Of a stretch of 64,000 nt of DNA, positions 59,018-64,000 are shown piece by piece. Origin of the DNA: Bacillus dicomae (GTDB lineage Bacteria; Bacillota; Bacilli; Bacillales; Bacillaceae_G); the NCBI RefSeq assembly GCF_006494425.1, contig NZ_VHIV01000002.1, positions 992,001 to 1,056,000 on the forward strand, read 5' to 3'. The notes under the pieces are model-generated. The model worked only from the letters and a program-made list of their open reading frames with translations, was not told where the DNA came from and searched no databases. A program made the translations under genes and the position numbers. Numbering within the stretch: position 1 is the first letter of the stretch; each line of letters begins with the position of its first letter.

Positions 59018-60775
59018 ATGATTAGTCAACTTTCATGGAAAGTTGGAGGCCAACAAGGTGAAGGAATTGAAAGTACAGGAGAGATCTTCTGTATTGCATT
59101 AAACCGATTAGGTTATTATCTATACGGTTACCGCCACTTCTCATCACGTATTAAAGGCGGCCATACAAATAATAAAATTCGTGTAAGTACAACAGAAGTA
59201 CGCGCGATCTCAGATGATTTAGATATTTTAATTGCTTTTGATCAAGAAACAATTGATTTTAACTTCCACGAACTACGTCCGGGCGGGATTGTAGTTGCAG
59301 ATGCGAAATTTAATCCGACAATACCGGACAATACAGATGTAAATCTATATGTGATACCGTTTACAGATATTGCTTCAGAATTAGGTACATCATTAATGAA
59401 AAACATGGTTGCTGTTGGAGCATCAAGTGCGGTATTAGGGTTAGATGAAACAGCTTATTTAGATGTTGTTGAAGAGATCTTTGGTCGTAAAGGAGAGCAA
59501 GTTGTTCAAAAGAATATGGACGCAATTAAGCGCGGCTCTCAATATATGAAAGAGTTACTAGGTGAGAAAGTAAACATGATGCAGCTTGAAAAAGCTGATG
59601 GTCAGAAGCGCATGTTTATGATTGGGAACGATGCAATTGCATTTGGTGCGGTAGCTGGTGGTGCTCGCTTTATGTCTGCATATCCAATTACACCTGCATC
59701 TGAAATTATGGAATACTTAATTAAAAAATTGCCAAAAGTTGGCGGGACAGTAATCCAAACTGAGGATGAAATCGCAGCTTGTACAATGGCAATCGGTGCA
59801 AACTATGCTGGTGTTCGTACATTAACTGCATCTGCTGGTCCGGGTCTATCTTTAATGATGGAAGCGATTGGTTTAGCGGGTATTACAGAAACGCCATTAG
59901 TAATTGTTGATACACAACGTGGTGGTCCAAGTACAGGATTACCAACGAAACAAGAGCAGTCTGATTTAATGGCGATGATTTACGGTACGCACGGTGAAAT
60001 TCCAAAAATCGTAATGGCGCCAAGTACAGTTGAAGAAGCTTTCTATGATATTGTAGAAGCATTTAACTTATCTGAAGAATATCAAGTACCTGTTATTTTC
60101 TTAACAGATTTACAGCTTTCTTTAGGAAAACAAACAGTAGAACCACTTAAGTTAGATAAAGTGGAAATTCGTCGCGGTAAGCTTGATTTAGAAGTGGAAT
60201 TACCAGAACGTGAAAATAAAGCATACTTCAAGCGTTATGAAGTAACAGAAGATGGCATTTCACCACGTGTTTTACCTGGTATGAAAAATGGTGTTCACCA
60301 TGTTACAGGTGTAGAACATGATGAAACTGGTAAACCATCTGAATCAGCAATAAACCGTAAAGATCAAATGGACAAACGTTTCCGTAAAATGGAGAACTTG
60401 AAGTTTAATACCCCTGTTTATAAAAATGTTAAGCATGAAGAAGCAGACGTATTGCTTGTTGGATTTAACTCAACTCGTGGTGCGATCGAAGAAGCAATGG
60501 AGCGCTTAGAACAAGAGGGTATGAAAGTAAACCATGCTCATGTGCGTTTAATTCACCCGTTCCCAACAGCTGAAATCGATCCACTTGTGAAAAATGCGAA
60601 GCGTGTTGTAGTGGTAGAAAACAATGCAACAGGTCAACTTGCTAACATTATGAAAATGAATCTTGGTAACGGTGAGAAAATTTCTAGTCTTTTAAAATAT
60701 GATGGGAACCCATTCTTGCCGAAAGAGATTTACAACGAATGCAAAAAAGGGGTTGTATTAAATGGCAACATTTAA
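59018..60775 (+). CDS. korA: 2-oxoacid:ferredoxin oxidoreductase, alpha subunit (gamma-alpha fusion)
   Basis: Oxidatively decarboxylates a 2-oxoacid, most likely 2-oxoglutarate, to acyl-CoA with ferredoxin as acceptor. The protein has 585 residues. The N-terminal gamma domain (about 1-185) has VGGQQGEGIESTGEIF and YRHFSSRIKGGHTNNKIRV. The alpha domain has SAYPITPASEIMEYL, TEDEIAACTMAIGANYAG, TASAGPGLSLMMEAIGLAG and QRGGPSTGLPTKQEQSDL. SD AGGGGTGTAGGAG lies before ATG 59018. It overlaps korB by 14 bp. Confidence 0.93.
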   Translation: MISQLSWKVGGQQGEGIESTGEIFCIALNRLGYYLYGYRHFSSRIKGGHTNNKIRVSTTEVRAISDDLDILIAFDQETIDFNFHELRPGGIVVADAKFNPTIPDNTDVNLYVIPFTDIASELGTSLMKNMVAVGASSAVLGLDETAYLDVVEEIFGRKGEQVVQKNMDAIKRGSQYMKELLGEKVNMMQLEKADGQKRMFMIGNDAIAFGAVAGGARFMSAYPITPASEIMEYLIKKLPKVGGTVIQTEDEIAACTMAIGANYAGVRTLTASAGPGLSLMMEAIGLAGITETPLVIVDTQRGGPSTGLPTKQEQSDLMAMIYGTHGEIPKIVMAPSTVEEAFYDIVEAFNLSEEYQVPVIFLTDLQLSLGKQTVEPLKLDKVEIRRGKLDLEVELPERENKAYFKRYEVTEDGISPRVLPGMKNGVHHVTGVEHDETGKPSESAINRKDQMDKRFRKMENLKFNTPVYKNVKHEEADVLLVGFNSTRGAIEEAMERLEQEGMKVNHAHVRLIHPFPTAEIDPLVKNAKRVVVVENNATGQLANIMKMNLGNGEKISSLLKYDGNPFLPKEIYNECKKGVVLNGNI

Positions 60776-61628
60776 GGACTTTCGTAACAGTGTAAAACCA
60801 AACTGGTGCCCAGGTTGCGGAGACTTCTCAGTGCAAGCTGCAATTCAACGTGCGGCAGCTAACGTTGGCTTAAATCCAGATGAACTTGCTGTTATTTCTG
60901 GTATCGGCTGTTCAGGTCGTATTTCAGGTTATATTAATTCATATGGTGTGCATAGTATTCATGGTCGTGCCCTTCCAATTGCACAAGGTGTGAAAATGGC
61001 AAACCGTGATTTAACAGTTATCGCATCAGGTGGTGACGGTGATGGATTTGCGATTGGTATGGGACATACAATCCATTCTATTCGTCGTAACATCGACATT
61101 ACGTACATCGTAATGGATAACCAAATTTACGGATTAACAAAAGGGCAAACTTCACCACGTAGTGAAGCTGGATTTAAAACGAAAAGTACACCACAAGGTT
61201 CAATTGAACCGTCACTAAATGTTATGGAAATGGCTTTAACAGCTGGTGCGACATTTGTGGCGCAAAGCTTTTCAAGTGATTTAAAAGAATTAACACAAAT
61301 TATTGAAGCTGGTATTAACCATAAAGGATTTTCATTAATTAACGTATTCAGCCCATGTGTTACTTACAATAAAGTAAATACTTACGATTGGTTTAAAGAG
61401 AATTTAACAAAACTAAGTACAGTAGAAGGATATGATCCATCTAATCGCATGATGGCTATGCAAACGTTAATGGAAAATAACGGATTAGTAACAGGTTTAA
61501 TTTATCAAAATACAGCACAACCTTCATACCAAGAACTTGTAAAAGGCTATAGTGAGAAGCCTTTAGTACAATCTGATTTAAATATGGATCAGAAAATGTT
61601 TGATGAGCTTGTTGCTGAATTTATGTAA
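60762..61628 (+). CDS. korB: 2-oxoacid:ferredoxin oxidoreductase, beta subunit
   Basis: Thiamine diphosphate-binding partner of KorA, 288 residues. WCPGCGDFSVQ supplies Fe-S cysteines, with further Cys in GIGCSGRISGY and FSPCVTYNK. The TPP motif IASGGDGDGFAIGMGHTIHSIRRNIDITYIVMDNQIYGLTKGQ shows GDG...N. TSPRSE follows. The gene begins within korA, ensuring equal expression. A ferredoxin gene is not present in the window. Confidence 0.95.
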   Translation: MATFKDFRNSVKPNWCPGCGDFSVQAAIQRAAANVGLNPDELAVISGIGCSGRISGYINSYGVHSIHGRALPIAQGVKMANRDLTVIASGGDGDGFAIGMGHTIHSIRRNIDITYIVMDNQIYGLTKGQTSPRSEAGFKTKSTPQGSIEPSLNVMEMALTAGATFVAQSFSSDLKELTQIIEAGINHKGFSLINVFSPCVTYNKVNTYDWFKENLTKLSTVEGYDPSNRMMAMQTLMENNGLVTGLIYQNTAQPSYQELVKGYSEKPLVQSDLNMDQKMFDELVAEFM

Positions 61629-61641
61629 TGTAAGAAGAGGA

Positions 61642-61666
61642 GGTTGCCATTTGGCAACCTTTTTTA
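61642..61666 (+). terminator. Intrinsic terminator after korB
   Basis: AGGTTGCCA pairs with TGGCAACCT and is followed by T-residues. Confidence 0.93.
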
Positions 61667-62057
61667 ATGAGGAAAAATATAAGGTAGTAATATTTACTTA
61701 GAAAATTCAGAATGGTAAAATAATATATAAGTCGTTGTATGGAAATTGCATGTTCATTAACTAAGAAATGTAATAATAGGATAAGTCTTCTTCTTTGTAA
61801 AAATTGGCGAAACGCTTCATACTATGGTAATGTTTATAGGGATAAAGCAATATGCTTTTGAGTAGGGCAAAAAGAAATACGAAAAGGGAATGTCTATTTG
61901 TGTGGGGAAGACTTCATTCTTATGAATGATTAGATTGGTTACTCAAGTTTCAAAGGACAAGTTATCTCTCAAGCTATCTAACCATTTTTGAGGTGGGTCT
62001 AAGCGCATTGAAATGGACTATAGAGTGTATATAGTTAAGGGTGAAAGGAGATTACCG
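61667..62057 (+). other. Non-coding stretch between korB and miaB
   Basis: About 390 bp. It has small dyads AAGCAATATGCTT (about 61846) and TTCATTCTTATGAATGA (about 61914), and the miaB SD AAAGGAG. I see no clear promoter, gene or known RNA. Plausible leader material from about 61780 is unassigned. Confidence 0.3.
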
Positions 62058-63587
62058 ATGAACGAGCAACAACGATTAGCAAGTCAACAAGCAAATTCCT
62101 CTACGAAAAAAGAAGAGAAAGATTATAGCAAATACTTTGAAAGTGTATACCAACCACCTTCCTTAAAAGATGCGAAAAAACGAGGGAAAGAAGAAGTTAA
62201 AATTGAACGGGATTTTGGCTTACCTGAAGAGTTTCGCAATTTTGGCACCGGAAGAAAGTTTTATATTCGTACATATGGTTGTCAAATGAATGAGCACGAT
62301 ACTGAAGTGATGGCAGGGATTTTCACTGCACTTGGATATGAACCAACCTTTTCAACTGAGGATGCAGATGTAGTTTTATTAAATACTTGTGCAATCCGTG
62401 AAAATGCTGAAAATAAAGTATTCGGTGAACTAGGTCATTTAAAATCACTAAAACGAAGAAATCCAGATCTTTTAATTGGTGTATGTGGTTGTATGTCTCA
62501 AGAGGAATCTGTTGTAAATAAAATTATGCAAAAAAATCAGCATGTAGATATGGTGTTTGGAACGCATAATATACATAGATTACCGTATATTCTAAAAGAT
62601 GCAATGTTCTCAAAGGAAACGGTAGTTGAAGTTTGGTCAAAAGAAGGGGATGTAATTGAAAACCTTCCGAAAGTACGCCGTGGCGATATTAAAGCTTGGG
62701 TAAATATTATGTATGGCTGTGATAAGTTCTGTACATATTGTATCGTACCGTATACACGCGGAAAAGAGCGAAGCAGACGTCCAGAAGACATTATCCAAGA
62801 GATTCGTCATTTAGCTGCGAATGGTTATAAAGAAATTACGTTACTTGGACAGAACGTAAATGCATATGGTAAAGACTTTGAAGATATAGAATACGGTCTT
62901 GGCGATTTAATGGACGAACTCCGTAAAGTTGATATAGCTCGTATTCGTTTTACAACAAGCCATCCACGCGATTTCGATGATCACTTAATTGAAGTGCTTG
63001 GAAAAGGCGGAAACTTAGTAGAACATATTCACTTACCGGTTCAATCTGGAAGCACAGATATGTTGAAAATTATGGCGCGTAAATATTCACGTGAGCATTA
63101 TTTAGAGCTTGTAAGAAAAATTAAAGAAGCAATTCCAGATGCAGTATTAACAACAGATATTATTGTTGGTTTCCCAAATGAAACAGATGAGCAATTTGAA
63201 GAAACGATGTCGCTATATCGTGAAGTAGGATTTGATACTGCCTTTACTTTTATTTATTCTCCGCGTGAAGGTACACCAGCTGCGAAAATGAAAGATAATG
63301 TACCGATGGAAGTGAAGAAAGAACGTCTTCAACGCTTAAATACACTAGTAAATAAATTGGCAATTGAAAAGAATGATCGTTATAAAGGACAAATTGTAGA
63401 AGTGTTAGTCGATGGGGAAAGTAAAAATAATCCTGAAGTACTTGCAGGTTATACTCGTACGAATAAACTTGTAAACTTCGTTGCTTCAAAATCTTTAATT
63501 GGTCAGCTTGTGAAAGTAAAAGTAACGGATGCAAAAACTTGGTCTCTTAACGGAGAATTAGTTGAAGAGCCGATTGAGGTGGAATAA
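62058..63587 (+). CDS. miaB: tRNA-2-methylthio-N6-dimethylallyladenosine synthase
   Basis: Radical-SAM methylthiotransferase acting on i6A37 of tRNAs. The protein has 509 residues from ATG 62058 ([14 protein letters not shown]), with AAAGGAG 8 nt upstream. The N-terminal MTTase domain has its three cysteines in [20 protein letters not shown] and GVCGCMSQ. The radical-SAM cluster is [17 protein letters not shown], and a C-terminal TRAM domain is present. The first 65 residues are the charged extension typical of Bacillus MiaB. ymcA begins 3 bp after the stop. Confidence 0.97.
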   Translation: MNEQQRLASQQANSSTKKEEKDYSKYFESVYQPPSLKDAKKRGKEEVKIERDFGLPEEFRNFGTGRKFYIRTYGCQMNEHDTEVMAGIFTALGYEPTFSTEDADVVLLNTCAIRENAENKVFGELGHLKSLKRRNPDLLIGVCGCMSQEESVVNKIMQKNQHVDMVFGTHNIHRLPYILKDAMFSKETVVEVWSKEGDVIENLPKVRRGDIKAWVNIMYGCDKFCTYCIVPYTRGKERSRRPEDIIQEIRHLAANGYKEITLLGQNVNAYGKDFEDIEYGLGDLMDELRKVDIARIRFTTSHPRDFDDHLIEVLGKGGNLVEHIHLPVQSGSTDMLKIMARKYSREHYLELVRKIKEAIPDAVLTTDIIVGFPNETDEQFEETMSLYREVGFDTAFTFIYSPREGTPAAKMKDNVPMEVKKERLQRLNTLVNKLAIEKNDRYKGQIVEVLVDGESKNNPEVLAGYTRTNKLVNFVASKSLIGQLVKVKVTDAKTWSLNGELVEEPIEVE

Positions 63588-63590
63588 TAG

Positions 63591-64000
63591 ATGAAAGTAT
63601 ATTCGAAAGATGAAATTGTTGAACAAGCGAAAGAATTAGCAAAAATGATTTCTGAAACAGAAGAAGTTGATTTCTTTAAGAAAGCAGAGGCGCAAATTCA
63701 TAAAAACGAAAATGTAAAGCGTGCAATTGATGAAATTAAAGCATTGCAAAAGCAAGCAGTAAACTTGCAACATTACGGGAAATGGGAAGCTTTGAAAAAA
63801 GTAGAAGCTGAAATTGATGCCCTGCAAGATAAGTTAGACAGTATTCCAGTCGTACAAGAATTTAAATCTTCACAAACATATGTAAATGACTTACTACAGC
63901 TAGTTGCAAGTACGATTTCTAACAACGTAACAGATGAAATATTAATTTCAACTAATGGCGATGTATTGAAGGGTGAAACAGGCGCAGAAGTAGAAAGTAA
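63591..64000 (+). CDS. ymcA: YmcA (RicA), RNase Y-modulating protein, cut by window edge
   Basis: Member of the YlbF/YmcA family, part of the RicA-RicF-RicT complex that directs RNase Y processing and affects Spo0A phosphorylation, biofilm and competence. 136 complete codons are visible (MKVYSKDEIVEQAKELAKMI); the family is about 143 residues, so only the end is missing. It is helical throughout, with VDFFKKAEAQIHKNENVKRAIDEIK. It lies 3 bp after miaB with GAGGTGG inside the end of miaB, so is co-transcribed. Confidence 0.95.
   Translation, partial: MKVYSKDEIVEQAKELAKMISETEEVDFFKKAEAQIHKNENVKRAIDEIKALQKQAVNLQHYGKWEALKKVEAEIDALQDKLDSIPVVQEFKSSQTYVNDLLQLVASTISNNVTDEILISTNGDVLKGETGAEVES

Overview
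This 64 kb window is a stretch of low-GC Firmicute chromosome with every recognisable gene on the plus strand. Gene order (hslU-codY-rpsB-tsf-pyrH-frr-uppS-cdsA-dxr-rasP-proS-polC-rimP-nusA-infB-rbfA-truB-ribF-rpsO-pnp), sporulation genes (dpaAB, spoIIIE, spoVS, ylxY, ymxH) and protein lengths (CodY 259, PolC 1433, IF-2 686, RecA 343) point to an endospore-forming Bacillus of the B. cereus group. I base this on familiarity with these proteins; no database search was possible. There are no tRNAs, rRNAs, insertion sequences, prophage genes or CRISPR arrays. The window is almost entirely conserved core genome.

Layout. 1-1868: the end of hslU, then codY. 2218-11179: translation factors (rpsB, tsf, frr), UMP kinase, isoprenoid and phospholipid enzymes (uppS, cdsA, dxr), the site-2 protease rasP, and proS. 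11304-15605: polC. 15938-25537: the nusA-infB operon, truB, ribF, rpsO, pnp. 25692-33417: ylxY, mlpA, ymxH, then the dipicolinate/diaminopimelate cluster dpaA-dpaB-asd-dapG-dapA. 34171-39484: RNase J2, tepA, ylzJ, spoIIIE. 39658-45558: a guanine-riboswitch-controlled GntR regulator and a nucleoside ABC importer (nupNOPQ type). 45758-51962: an M16 peptidase pair, an SDR enzyme, ymfJ, ymfK, rodZ, pgsA. 51983-57808: cinA, recA, rny, ymdB, spoVS. 57867-63587: an M19 dipeptidase, a two-gene 2-oxoacid:ferredoxin oxidoreductase, miaB. The window ends inside ymcA (ricA).

How it works together. The window combines translation, RNA turnover (PNPase, RNase J2, RNase Y, RicA), cell-envelope precursors and sporulation. 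The asd-dapG-dapA and dpaA-dpaB genes make dihydrodipicolinate and oxidise it to the spore solute dipicolinate. Most genes sit in short operons separated by clear intrinsic terminators, so the interest lies mainly in the leaders.

Most notable observations. (1) The rnjB leader has a good Shine-Dalgarno sequence separated from the start codon by a 145-nt structured element closed by a 13-bp perfect stem, which suggests a hairpin-split ribosome binding site. (2) A guanine-type riboswitch with a terminator precedes the GntR/ABC nucleoside importer. (3) The rny leader has several hairpins and an intrinsic terminator just before the rny Shine-Dalgarno. (4) Interleaved inverted repeats, including a perfect 15-bp pair, lie over a promoter before ymfF. 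(5) YlxY has lost the catalytic and metal-binding Asp pair of the NodB fold.
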